From the NCBI GenBank assembly GCA_903892315.1, contig CAITHY010000065.1, positions 1 through 22,836 on the forward strand: a stretch of 22,836 nucleotides of DNA. Direction: 5' to 3'. The notes beneath the pieces were generated by a model, which saw nothing but the letters and a program-made list of their open reading frames with translations, was not told where the DNA came from and did not search any database. The translations under genes and the position numbers were made by a program. Below are positions 7,762 to 15,716 of the stretch, one piece after another. Each line of letters begins with the position of its first letter. The stretch's first letter is position 1. This DNA is from an uncultured beta proteobacterium. Lineage in GTDB: Bacteria > Pseudomonadota > Gammaproteobacteria > Burkholderiales > Burkholderiaceae.

Positions 7762-8997
7762 ATGACCGTTAACTTACCCCTCCCCCAAAAAGCCGAACTA
7801 AAGCCTATCAAAGGTTTTAAGATGGGCATCGCCGAAGCTGGTATTAAGAAGGCAAATCGTAAAGATTTACTGGTAATGACTATAGCTCCTGGCTCCCAGG
7901 TTGCTGGTGTTTTTACGCTAAATCGTTTTTGCGCTGCTCCAGTACAAGTTTGTCGCGAGCATTTGGCGCAAGAGGGTCATCATGGTGAAATTCGAGCTCT
8001 GGTGGTGAATACCGGTAACGCTAACGCTGGGACTGGTGAATCTGGTATGAAACACGCCCTAGAAACCTGCGCAGCTTTAGCCAAAGATCTGAAGATCCAT
8101 CCAGAGCAGATTCTGCCTTTTTCAACTGGTGTCATTCTTGAGCCGCTACCGATTGAGAAAATTATTAGCGCTTTGCCAAAGGCAGTAGCAAACCTAGGTG
8201 AGGATAATTGGTTTGATGCGGCCCAAGCCATCATGACCACTGACACTCAGCCTAAGGCTACTTCAGCGACTGTACAAACACCTGCAGGATTGGTAACCAT
8301 TACTGGTATTTGCAAAGGTGCCGGCATGATTCATCCCAATATGGCAACCATGTTGGGATTTATTGCTACTGATGCTGGATTTGCACCTGGCCTATTGAGT
8401 GGTCTTACTCGTGAGATAGCGGATCTTTCATTTAATGCGATCACGATTGATGGTGATACATCCACTAATGACTCTTTCATCATTATGGCGACGGGTCAGT
8501 CGTCTGTGCAAATTCAATCAGCGAACGATCCTAGTTACGCCATCTTGCGAGATGCCTTAATTGCATTAGCTAGAAAGCTAGCGCAAATGATTGTGCGCGA
8601 TGGCGAAGGTGCAACTAAATTTATAACGATCGAAGTGCTTGGCGGAAAGACTGCGGAAGAGTGTCGCTTAGTCGCTAAGGCGATTGCGCATTCACCTTTA
8701 GTCAAAACCGCTTTCTTTGCGAGCGACCCAAATCTAGGCCGCATCCTGGCAGCGATTGGCTACGCGGGTATCACTGATTTAGATGTGAATCGTGTGCAAA
8801 TGTGGCTAGGTGATGTTTGGGTTGCTAAAGATGGTGGCCGCAACCCCGATTACCAAGAGGCTGATGGTCAGAGAGTCATGCAGGCTCCAGAAATTACCGT
8901 CAAGATTGACTTAGGTCGCGGCAACGCTACACAAACTATGTGGACTTGTGACTTATCGCATGACTATGTATCCATTAATGCAGATTACCGCTCATAA
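7762..8997 (+). CDS. argJ: bifunctional glutamate N-acetyltransferase/amino-acid acetyltransferase
   Basis: ArgJ moves the acetyl group from N-acetylornithine to glutamate in the cyclic arginine pathway. The bifunctional form also makes N-acetylglutamate from acetyl-CoA. The 411-residue proenzyme is self-cleaved into alpha and beta chains. The cleavage site is visible as [16 protein letters not shown], with the nucleophilic threonine at T196. Other family blocks are [12 protein letters not shown] (81-92), [12 protein letters not shown] (119-130), [11 protein letters not shown] and [26 protein letters not shown]. An upstream in-frame TTG (7735) is rejected because it falls in the terminator tail. 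The chosen ATG has no Shine-Dalgarno. Whether it is mono- or bifunctional cannot be decided from sequence alone. The DUF815 ATPase gene follows after 15 bases. Confidence 0.96.
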   Translation: MTVNLPLPQKAELKPIKGFKMGIAEAGIKKANRKDLLVMTIAPGSQVAGVFTLNRFCAAPVQVCREHLAQEGHHGEIRALVVNTGNANAGTGESGMKHALETCAALAKDLKIHPEQILPFSTGVILEPLPIEKIISALPKAVANLGEDNWFDAAQAIMTTDTQPKATSATVQTPAGLVTITGICKGAGMIHPNMATMLGFIATDAGFAPGLLSGLTREIADLSFNAITIDGDTSTNDSFIIMATGQSSVQIQSANDPSYAILRDALIALARKLAQMIVRDGEGATKFITIEVLGGKTAEECRLVAKAIAHSPLVKTAFFASDPNLGRILAAIGYAGITDLDVNRVQMWLGDVWVAKDGGRNPDYQEADGQRVMQAPEITVKIDLGRGNATQTMWTCDLSHDYVSINADYRS

Positions 8998-9012
8998 AAG
9001 ACTATCCAAAAT

Positions 9013-9870
9013 ATGAATGAAAAATTAGACCGTCTTTTAGACCATCTCGATACTTTTTTACCAAAGCCTTTGACTGAGGAGCAGTGGAAATCTTCCACTG
9101 CATACAGATGGCGTCGGCGCGATAGTATCTTTGGCAGCATTGGATTTTTGCAACCTGTAAAGCACGTTGCAGATATTACTTTTGAGGATTTGCAGAATAT
9201 CGATCGTCAGCGTGATGCCATACGTGATAACACTAAAAACTTTATTCAAAAAAAGCCTGCCAACAATATTCTATTAACTGGTGCTAGGGGAACTGGAAAG
9301 TCCTCATTAATTAAGGCGAGCTTGCATGAGTTTGCCAGTCAAGGCTTGCGTCTGGTTGAGGTTGAGAAAGAGCATCTAGCGGATTTGGCTGACATTACAG
9401 AGCTCTTGGCTGATCGCCCGGAGCGTTTCATCATTTTCTGTGATGATCTCTCGTTTGAGGATGGTGAATCTGGCTATAAGGCCATGAAATCAGCCTTAGA
9501 CGGTTCTGTTTCTGCGCAAGTCGACAATATTTTGATCTACGCCACCTCTAATCGCCGTCATTTATTGCCAGAGTACATGAAAGATAACGAAGGTTATGTG
9601 CATGGTGACGATGGCGAAATTCATCCAGGTGAAGTAGTTGAAGAAAAAATTTCTTTATCGGAGCGCTTCGGCCTTTGGCTATCTTTCTATCCACCAAAAC
9701 AAGACGAATATTTATCAATCGTGGCGCACTGGTTGCAGCATTTTGGTCTAAGTGCTGCACAAATTGAAGCAGCACGTTCAGAGGCTTTGGTCTGGGCATT
9801 GGAGCGTGGCTCACGCTCAGGTCGCGTTGCTTGGCAATTTGCTAAGTATTGGGCTGGTTCAAAATCTTAA
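9013..9870 (+). CDS. DUF815 family P-loop ATPase of unknown function
   Basis: A 285-residue AAA+-like ATPase of the DUF815 family, widely conserved in proteobacteria next to argJ or mutT but without an established role. Walker A is GARGTGKS (90-97) and Walker B is FIIFCDDLSFE (139-149). Sensor-like polar residues follow in NILIYATSNRRHLLPE. A late segment, ISLSERFGLWLSFYPPKQDEYL, is typical of the family. There is no signal peptide or membrane segment, so it should be cytoplasmic. It lies 15 bases after argJ and 10 bases before the NUDIX gene, probably one operon; no ribosome binding site stands out. The family call is confident; the biological role is unknown. Confidence 0.9.
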   Translation: MNEKLDRLLDHLDTFLPKPLTEEQWKSSTAYRWRRRDSIFGSIGFLQPVKHVADITFEDLQNIDRQRDAIRDNTKNFIQKKPANNILLTGARGTGKSSLIKASLHEFASQGLRLVEVEKEHLADLADITELLADRPERFIIFCDDLSFEDGESGYKAMKSALDGSVSAQVDNILIYATSNRRHLLPEYMKDNEGYVHGDDGEIHPGEVVEEKISLSERFGLWLSFYPPKQDEYLSIVAHWLQHFGLSAAQIEAARSEALVWALERGSRSGRVAWQFAKYWAGSKS

Positions 9871-9880
9871 GATCTTTTTG

Positions 9881-10297
9881 ATGAGCGAAATCAAGCGCCC
9901 AGTGACTGAAGTGGCGGCAGGAATCTTGCTGGATGCTGAGGGCCGTTACCTTTTAGGGCAGAGGCCCGAAGGCAAACCCTACGCTGGTTACTGGGAAGTT
10001 CCTGGCGGAAAAATCGAAAAAGGGGAGACTGTTTTCGAGGCCCTTCAGCGCGAACTTCAAGAAGAGCTCGGCATTGATATTCAATCGAGTGAGGAGCTAA
10101 CCGTTCTAGAACATGATTACCCGCATGCTTATGTTCGCTTGCATGTGAGTATTATTCGCGACTGGAAGGGCATTCCTAAAGGCTGTGAGAATCAAGCCTT
10201 ATCGTGGGAGTTGCTGGCTGCGGAAAAGCCTAGCGTTGAACCTTTATTGCCGGCCGCCTGGCCCATGCTGGAAAGGCTAAGAGCCCTTTTGACCTAG
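9881..10297 (+). CDS. mutT: MutT-like NUDIX hydrolase (8-oxo-dGTP diphosphatase type)
   Basis: A 138-residue NUDIX hydrolase that likely cleans oxidised nucleotides such as 8-oxo-dGTP from the precursor pool. The NUDIX box fits G-x5-E-x7-REUxEExGU exactly at residues 43-65 (from GKIEKGE through RELQEELGI). The N-terminus VTEVAAGILLDAEGRYLLGQRPEGKPYAGYWEVPGG is spread over residues 8-43 in MutT fashion. The ATG at 9881 is chosen because a longer frame opening at 9752 would overlap the ATPase gene by over 100 bases and add a non-family N-terminus. It converges with zapD, and the two TAG stops overlap within CTAG at 10294-10297. Substrate specificity within the family is inferred. Confidence 0.88.
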   Translation: MSEIKRPVTEVAAGILLDAEGRYLLGQRPEGKPYAGYWEVPGGKIEKGETVFEALQRELQEELGIDIQSSEELTVLEHDYPHAYVRLHVSIIRDWKGIPKGCENQALSWELLAAEKPSVEPLLPAAWPMLERLRALLT

Positions 10298-11046
10298 AAC
10301 TGACAGAGGGTGAGTTTGAATGACACATCAGCATTCACCAACTGTGCTTTTTTATCGCGCTCAGATTTTAAGAAGCGCACTGAGAGTAAATATTTATTTG
10401 CACTTATCTCAGAAAATAATGTGTCATCCTCAACAGCAATGCGCATCAACTGATATACCTTGCCAGATGGCGCTTGCTGAAAGGCTCCATTATGTGCAAC
10501 TACATCTTTAGCTTCACCCGATTGGCGTAAAAGCCGTAAAAATAATTGGCATGCCTCATGCCATGGTAAGAGTGGGCCGATATATTTTTCAAGCAACTCA
10601 CGTCGTTCAGATGAGGCACTATTTTTCCAGGCATGATAGCTAGGCAAATCAATTGGACTAGTGCCGCCCGGAATATTTAATCTAGTGCGAATCGCATTCA
10701 ACCATTCACTCTCAGTAATCGCAGAGTTTGGTCTGCCGGTGGATTGGTTAATACTGCTGGCAACGGAATCAATTTCTGAAAGAGTTTGTGTCAGCGCTTC
10801 TTGATCAACCTTCTGCGATGACTTCAATCCATTGAGCGCATATTTTTGACGCTCAAACTCTTTGAGTAGCAGAGACTTGATATCACCCCGAGCACCAATA
10901 TCACCGAGATCAAATAAAATAGAGATGGCATTGTGATGCAACTCTGGGTCATCAGAGCGGGTAAAGTGGTTGAAGCGGGCGAACAAATACTCCAGTCGAA
11001 GCATGCTTCGAACTAATTCGTTAAAGGGGTATTCGTAGACAATCAC
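10294..11046 (-). CDS. zapD: cell division protein ZapD
   Basis: ZapD bundles FtsZ protofilaments and stabilises the division ring. The 250-residue protein matches the family in length. Its start MIVYEYPFNELVRSMLRLEYLF, followed by DLGDIGARGDIKSLLLKEFERQK and then IDLPSYHAW, is diagnostic. It is largely helical and cytoplasmic. The start codon is GTG (11044-11046), fixed by the conserved N-terminus. It lies 11 bases after coaE in the same operon, a common proteobacterial pairing. The small zinc protein gene yacG, which commonly comes next, is not present: zapD runs straight into the convergent NUDIX gene, with overlapping stop codons and no terminator hairpin. Confidence 0.95.
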   Translation of the reverse strand: MIVYEYPFNELVRSMLRLEYLFARFNHFTRSDDPELHHNAISILFDLGDIGARGDIKSLLLKEFERQKYALNGLKSSQKVDQEALTQTLSEIDSVASSINQSTGRPNSAITESEWLNAIRTRLNIPGGTSPIDLPSYHAWKNSASSERRELLEKYIGPLLPWHEACQLFLRLLRQSGEAKDVVAHNGAFQQAPSGKVYQLMRIAVEDDTLFSEISANKYLLSVRFLKSERDKKAQLVNADVSFKLTLCQF

Positions 11047-11057
11047 AAGCCCATATT

Positions 11058-11744
11058 CTATGACGAACTGGTGCGATCTTTCTGAATCTGTAAGATTTTT
11101 TGGTGCAACTTCAAAACTTCAGTTTGTAAGCTCTCAAGAGAGTCTTGGTTCTCAATCACCATATTTGCACTGGCAAGACGCTCTTGTCTGCTGGCTTGAG
11201 CCTTCAGAATTCTTTCTACCTCGTTTCGGGGCAATTTGCTGCGGTGCATCACTCGTTCAATTTGAGTCTCTTCTGGGCAATCCACCACTACGAGGTAATC
11301 CAGTAGTGATACCCAAGTCCCAGATTCAATCAACAGAGGTACGACAAAAACAAGGTAAGCAACCTGTTCTTGTATGAGCCGTTTGGCTTGTCGCATAGTT
11401 TCTTCCCGTATGAGGGGGTGAGTGATTGCCTCTAGGGAATGTCTAGCCAGGGGATCGGTAAATACTAGGCTACGCATCTTGACCCTGTCTAAGGCCCCGC
11501 TGGAATCAATAAACTCTGGGCCAAACTCTTTTTGAATCAAAGGGATTGCCACTCCATTTGGGGCGGTGATCTGATGGGCGATGAGATCGGTATCAACTAC
11601 CCCTGCGCCCAGTTGAGCCAGCTGATCGCTCACAGCGGTCTTCCCTGAGCCAATGCCACCAGTGAGACCTACAAAGAGGGCATGCCCTTTGAGGGTATCT
11701 AGACTAGCTTGCTCAGAAGGAGGGTTTGTAGGGTTTGAGGCCAT
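11058..11744 (-). CDS. coaE: dephospho-CoA kinase
   Basis: CoaE phosphorylates the 3'-hydroxyl of dephospho-CoA, the last step of coenzyme A synthesis. Walker A GGIGSGKT is at 29-36, followed by [12 protein letters not shown], the [10 protein letters not shown] block and the lid/adenine region [19 protein letters not shown]. The 228-residue length is about 25 longer than usual, because the start at 11744 precedes the core VGLTGG by 24 residues. That start is supported by GGAG at 11750-11753. The extension makes coaE overlap the end of pilD by 46 bases, which implies translational coupling. The extra N-terminus (polar, prolines and serines) has no recognised function. Confidence 0.96.
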   Translation of the reverse strand: MASNPTNPPSEQASLDTLKGHALFVGLTGGIGSGKTAVSDQLAQLGAGVVDTDLIAHQITAPNGVAIPLIQKEFGPEFIDSSGALDRVKMRSLVFTDPLARHSLEAITHPLIREETMRQAKRLIQEQVAYLVFVVPLLIESGTWVSLLDYLVVVDCPEETQIERVMHRSKLPRNEVERILKAQASRQERLASANMVIENQDSLESLQTEVLKLHQKILQIQKDRTSSS

Positions 11745-12199
11745 AACAACTCCATGATGCCAGCAATAGCCAGAAAAGGACCAAATGGAAAAGCTGAGCG
11801 GTGATTTTGGTTATTCCATTGCAGCCAGATAATGCCGCCAATCAATCCGGTCAGGGATGCGATTAGCAAAATACTGGGTAATGCGAACCAGCCTAGCCAA
11901 GCGCCCAAAGCTGCCAATAACTTAGCATCACCCATGCCAATACCAGCTTGCTTTTTGACTATCCGATAAAGAAGGTTGAGTAACCAAAGACAGACGTAGC
12001 CTAGGATTGCTCCAATGAGTGAGTCTTGAAAAGAAATCAAACTTTCATTTGAAAGGCCGTTGAACAATAAACCCAGTGAGACGAGCGGTAAGGTGATGAC
12101 ATCAGGTAATCGAAAGGTGCGCAAATCGAAATATGCCAAGTACACCAAGACTACTATCAGGCAGATTCGGATCCCGTCGAAAAAAACAAAATTACCCAT
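11699..12199 (-). CDS. pilD: prepilin peptidase (A24 family), short form without methylase domain
   Basis: An aspartic membrane peptidase that removes leader peptides from type IV prepilins. Both catalytic aspartates are visible: D25 in [11 protein letters not shown] and D91 in [10 protein letters not shown]. Several membrane segments surround them (about 11-24, 61-79, 100-125 and 138-156). At 166 residues it is far shorter than typical PilD (about 270-290): the N-terminal methyltransferase domain with its cysteine motifs is missing. It is not a sequencing truncation in an obvious sense, since the ATG overlaps the pilC stop by one base (TAATG) and leaves no room. It therefore looks like a monofunctional peptidase similar in plan to TadV/CpaA. 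The 3' end overlaps coaE. Confidence 0.88.
   Translation of the reverse strand: MGNFVFFDGIRICLIVVLVYLAYFDLRTFRLPDVITLPLVSLGLLFNGLSNESLISFQDSLIGAILGYVCLWLLNLLYRIVKKQAGIGMGDAKLLAALGAWLGWFALPSILLIASLTGLIGGIIWLQWNNQNHRSAFPFGPFLAIAGIMELLWPQTLQTLLLSKLV
11750..11753 (-). promoter_or_regulatory. ribosome binding site of coaE, inside pilD
   Basis: GGAG on the minus strand, five bases before the coaE ATG at 11744. It lies within the pilD coding region and decides the longer coaE start. Confidence 0.7.
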
Positions 12200-13245
12200 T
12201 AAACAATCTGTCCTAGGTTAAAGATGGGGAGATATAGGATTATGACCAGACTTCCAATAATGAGCCCAACAACAATGATTAATAAGGGTTCCAAGCTTTG
12301 GCTTAAGGTATTTAAGCGATTACTTAATTGAGAACTTAATATTGATGCGCGCTTTTGTAGCATTTCAGCAAGTGCACCACTTTCAGATCCGATGCGTAAG
12401 AGTTGCCATGTTTCTAAATCAAATAGTAGGCGCTTAGGATCTGCTTTTGCTATGGCATCTCCGAGTGACCAGCCGCGGGTTAGGTGTTTGAAGATGTCTG
12501 CGCTGAAATCATGGCTAAGCCAGTGGTTAGAGGATTGTGCGGTAACCCTCAATGCATCTGGAAGGGGTAGTCCAGACTTCAGGAGATGGCCTAGCGTTCG
12601 GCACCAGTAGGTCAGGGTGGCTAATCTGAGGAGCTGTCCAATCATGGGTATAGCAAAGCTCAGTCGGTCACAATACTTTTGGATTTTAGGGATCCTAGAC
12701 CATGCAAGGCTAAAGAGTGCTGCAAAGCTAATGAGGGCTATCACGATTTCAAGGTAGCACTTTTCAAGCCATGATGATGTCTGAATTAACACTTTGGTTG
12801 GAGCTGGCAACTCCGCTTGAAAATGAGAAAACACATCCTTAAAGACGGGTACAACCCAAATCATCATCACGATTACTAGAAGGCAAGAGCTCATTAGGGT
12901 GATAGCGGGGTAACTCATCGCCTGTTGAATCTTTCGACGCAATTCAATTTGGGCTTCAAGTTGCTGACAGATGGTTTTTAGCGCCAGATCAAAGTCGCCA
13001 GTGCGCTCACTAACGCGAATGAGGTTGATAAATTCCATAGAGAATAGATTTTCTTGGGCACGCAAACATTGAGAAAAACTTTCCCCCTTTTTGAGTTGCG
13101 TATAAATACTATGCACCCAAGGAAGCCAGACCTTTGGGGCAGTCGTATAAATCAGTTCAATCGCATTCAGGAGGGGTAGGCCTGCCTCTAGTAATGTGAC
13201 AAGTTGCTCGGCAAAGTGGAGTTGTTCCTGCTTGTTTAATGCCAT
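12199..13245 (-). CDS. pilC: type IV pilus inner-membrane platform protein (GspF/PilC family), short form
   Basis: The inner-membrane platform that couples the assembly ATPase to pilin insertion. The duplicated GspF domain is visible: the first begins almost at the N-terminus (FAEQLVTLLEAGLPLLNAI, 11-29). Membrane segments follow at about 113-134 and 162-182, then the second domain (LTYWCRTLGHLLKSGLPLPDAL) and a final membrane segment near 322-345. At 348 residues it lacks the roughly 60-residue N-terminal region usual in PilC (about 400 residues). It overlaps pilB by 10 bases and touches pilD by one base, so the three are coupled. The role in piliation, competence or secretion cannot be told apart here. 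Confidence 0.9.
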   Translation of the reverse strand: MALNKQEQLHFAEQLVTLLEAGLPLLNAIELIYTTAPKVWLPWVHSIYTQLKKGESFSQCLRAQENLFSMEFINLIRVSERTGDFDLALKTICQQLEAQIELRRKIQQAMSYPAITLMSSCLLVIVMMIWVVPVFKDVFSHFQAELPAPTKVLIQTSSWLEKCYLEIVIALISFAALFSLAWSRIPKIQKYCDRLSFAIPMIGQLLRLATLTYWCRTLGHLLKSGLPLPDALRVTAQSSNHWLSHDFSADIFKHLTRGWSLGDAIAKADPKRLLFDLETWQLLRIGSESGALAEMLQKRASILSSQLSNRLNTLSQSLEPLLIIVVGLIIGSLVIILYLPIFNLGQIV

Positions 13246-14309
13246 ACGCTTATTTCTGTATCTAGAGCTGCTTGAGTAATCAGGCCTGCTTGCATATGGA
13301 TGAATCCAGCATCTCGCATGCTGACATATGAGGCAGATGAGTTAAATAGTTGGGCTTTGCTTAATACCTCATGAACTCCAATGCGCCCCAGGTAACCACT
13401 TCCCTTGCATTTTGGGCACTGGGTTCGGTTGTTACCACTAAGACATTGCGAGCAAATTTTGCGTACGAGGCGCTGTGAGCTGACGCTTAACAGGCAGGAC
13501 TCAAGCGCTTGTTGATCAACTCCTAGATGACTGAGTCTAGGAACTGCCCCACAAGCATTGCGGGTATGCAGTGTGCTGAGAACGAGATGCCCAGTCTGTG
13601 CTGCCTGAATGGCAAGCTGAGCTGTAGCAGCATCGCGGATTTCTCCGATCATGATGACATCCGGGTCTTGCCGAAGAAGGGCGCGAATGATTGTTGGAAA
13701 ATCTAAGCCTGCCCGTGGGTGGTAGGCCACTTGATTGACTCCGGCAAGACGAATTTCAATGGGATCCTCTATGGAGCAAAGATTGCGATGATTTTGATTG
13801 AGCTGATGCAGGCAGCTATATAGCGTTCGAGTCTTGCCACTCCCGGTAGGCCCCGTCACCAAGATCAGACCATTAGCTTGAGAAAGGGCCTGTTGGAATA
13901 TCTCGAGCTGATCCGAGAGAAGACCAATTTCTTGCAGATCAAGCTCTTCAACGCAACTTGGCAATATGCGAATAACTGCTTTTTCCCCATGAAGAGTTGG
14001 CAAAATAGAGACCCGGCAATCAATGTTGGGTTTTGAAAAATGATGACCAATACTAAGACGCCCATCTTGCGGCAGGCGTTTTTCTGCAATATCTAAACGT
14101 GCCAGAACTTTAATGCGTGTGAGAAGGCGGTCATGAAATTCAATTGGGTAATGCGACTGTATTTGTAACAGGCCATCGACCCGAATGCGAACAAGTGTGG
14201 CTTGGGTCCCAGCCTCTATATGAATATCACTCGCTCTAGCATCTAAGGCATGTGTAGCAATTTCATACCATGTGCGAATGATGAGTGAGTCATCAGTGGC
14301 AATAGTCAA
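13236..14309 (-). CDS. pilB: type IV pilus assembly ATPase (GspE/PilB family), short form
   Basis: The hexameric ATPase that powers pilus extension. Conserved blocks: ASDIHIEAG (26-34), Walker A GPTGSGKT (153-160), the acidic box IEDPIE (180-185), Walker B VIMIGEIRD (218-226), the His box TGHLVLSTLHT (239-249) and a zinc tetracysteine C286/C289/C298/C301. The cysteine motif separates it from PilT. At 357 residues it lacks the N-terminal MshEN-type domains of full PilB (about 560). The start codon appears to be TTG (14307-14309), overlapping the upstream TGA stop as TTGA; no ATG lies near the N-terminus. Its position in the pilB-pilC-pilD block supports assembly rather than retraction. Confidence 0.92.
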   Translation of the reverse strand: MTIATDDSLIIRTWYEIATHALDARASDIHIEAGTQATLVRIRVDGLLQIQSHYPIEFHDRLLTRIKVLARLDIAEKRLPQDGRLSIGHHFSKPNIDCRVSILPTLHGEKAVIRILPSCVEELDLQEIGLLSDQLEIFQQALSQANGLILVTGPTGSGKTRTLYSCLHQLNQNHRNLCSIEDPIEIRLAGVNQVAYHPRAGLDFPTIIRALLRQDPDVIMIGEIRDAATAQLAIQAAQTGHLVLSTLHTRNACGAVPRLSHLGVDQQALESCLLSVSSQRLVRKICSQCLSGNNRTQCPKCKGSGYLGRIGVHEVLSKAQLFNSSASYVSMRDAGFIHMQAGLITQAALDTEISVWH

Positions 14310-15598
14310 TCTTGCTCTTGAGTCTGATTCGCGGGACGATACAACTTCACTGTTTTTACACCATGCTCATCAAATTGAACGATCTCCATCACGATGCCAG
14401 CAATGCGAATACTTACATCATGATCGGGGATGGCCTCGAGTTTTTCGAGAATGAGTCCATTTAAGGTGCGTGGACCCTCTAATGGGAGGTTCAGGTTAAG
14501 CAAGCGATTCAGATCTCTTAATGAGGCACCACCTGTTGCCAAATAGGTTCCATTTGGGAGCCAGTGTGGATCGGTTGAAAGATTGGAGAAGGAGGTCGTG
14601 AACTCACCAATCAGCTCTTCCACAATATCTTCAAAAGTTACGAGCCCTAGAACTTCGCCATATTCATTCACAACCAAACTTAAGCGCTGTTGGTTGTCTT
14701 GGAAAAATTGCATTTGCTGCAAAACGGGGGTGCTACTAGGAATGAAGTAGGGTTCATTCAATAGAGCCTTAAAGTCTTCATGTTTTAGGTCGGTATCGCC
14801 CAGCAGGGACAAGGCCTTCTTGACTGAAAGGATTCCGACAATACGCTCAGAGTCACCATCGCAAACCGGCAATTTATTGTGATAGCAAGTCTCTAATTGT
14901 TGGACCACTTCATCAATGGGTCTTGAGAGATCCAAAACCTCAATCTTGGATCTGGGCGTCATCACGTCATCAACGGTAATGTTTTCTAGATTAAATAAGT
15001 TGAGCAGGATATTGCGATGATGATTGGAGACAAAGCGATTGGACTCCAAGACTAGGCTGCGTAACTCTTCCTTACTCATAGCTCTGCTATCGGAGGAGGA
15101 TTGCAGGCCAGATACCTTCATCAGACTCGAAACAAAGCTATTGATAAACCAAAGTAAAGGCTTCAGTACAAATGTGAGGGGCAAAATAAGCCAGCCAACA
15201 TTGGAGGCAATCTTTTCAGGGAAGGCTGCGCCAATCACCTTGGGGGTAATCTCGCTAAAGATGATGATGAGCAGGGCAACAACTAGAGTGGCAATAGAGA
15301 GTACGAGGCCGCTATCACCAAAAATATGCAGAGCAATCCCAGTTACTAGAATGGGTAGAACGGTGTTGATTAGATTGTTCGAAATCAGCAGCACGGATAG
15401 CAATGAGTCAATCCGCTTTAAGAGTCTCTCGGCTAGTGCTGCACCTGCATTGCCGCCATTGGCCATGGCACGTAGGCGGTGACGATTAGACGAGAGCATG
15501 CTGGTTTCTGCCATCGAGAAAAAGCCAGAGAGCGCGAGTAAAAATAGGACAAGAGCAACTTGGCTATAAAGAGGCCAATCGTCAAAAAAGGTGTCCAT
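14306..15598 (-). CDS. CNNM/CBS-domain membrane protein (HlyC/CorC family, YtfL-like)
   Basis: A 430-residue inner-membrane protein of the CNNM family, associated with divalent cation (magnesium) or related transport. The N-terminal DUF21 domain has about four membrane segments (the first, residues 10-30, ends in SGFFSMAETSMLSSNRHRLR; later ones include VLSIATLVVALLIIIFSEITPK). Two CBS motifs follow (VDDVMTPRSKIEVLD, then LSLVVNEYGEVLGLVTFEDI) and a C-terminal CorC/HlyC domain (GASLRDLNRLLNLNL). The ATG at 15598 is preferred to a TTG at 15631, because the TTG overlaps a good extended -10 box. It heads the operon and overlaps pilB by four bases; that pairing has no obvious functional reason. 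Transport substrate is inferred from the family. Confidence 0.9.
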   Translation of the reverse strand: MDTFFDDWPLYSQVALVLFLLALSGFFSMAETSMLSSNRHRLRAMANGGNAGAALAERLLKRIDSLLSVLLISNNLINTVLPILVTGIALHIFGDSGLVLSIATLVVALLIIIFSEITPKVIGAAFPEKIASNVGWLILPLTFVLKPLLWFINSFVSSLMKVSGLQSSSDSRAMSKEELRSLVLESNRFVSNHHRNILLNLFNLENITVDDVMTPRSKIEVLDLSRPIDEVVQQLETCYHNKLPVCDGDSERIVGILSVKKALSLLGDTDLKHEDFKALLNEPYFIPSSTPVLQQMQFFQDNQQRLSLVVNEYGEVLGLVTFEDIVEELIGEFTTSFSNLSTDPHWLPNGTYLATGGASLRDLNRLLNLNLPLEGPRTLNGLILEKLEAIPDHDVSIRIAGIVMEIVQFDEHGVKTVKLYRPANQTQEQD

Positions 15599-15629
15599 GA
15601 GGTCTGCCTGAAAAAAGTAAGGATGAGTC

Positions 15630-15638
15630 AATATAGCA
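15630..15638 (-). promoter_or_regulatory. extended -10 promoter for the CNNM-pilBCD-coaE-zapD operon
   Basis: On the minus strand TGC is followed directly by TATATT, an extended -10 element; the -35 region is poor. Transcription would start near 15623, giving a leader of about 25 bases before the ATG at 15598. Confidence 0.4.
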
Positions 15639-15716
15639 AAGTGGCATTTCTCAAGCTATAGCCATGGAGTAAAGGTTTGTCATCCCTCTTGTTTATTTAT
15701 GTGAGAATCGCTCTAT

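Noticed and set aside
9752..9880. Longer start for the NUDIX protein
   Set aside because: It would overlap the DUF815 ATPase by over 100 bases; the NUDIX fold starts normally from the ATG at 9881.
15599..15631. TTG start at 15631 for the CNNM protein
   Set aside because: It overlaps the extended -10 box and would add 11 residues before the ATG at 15598.
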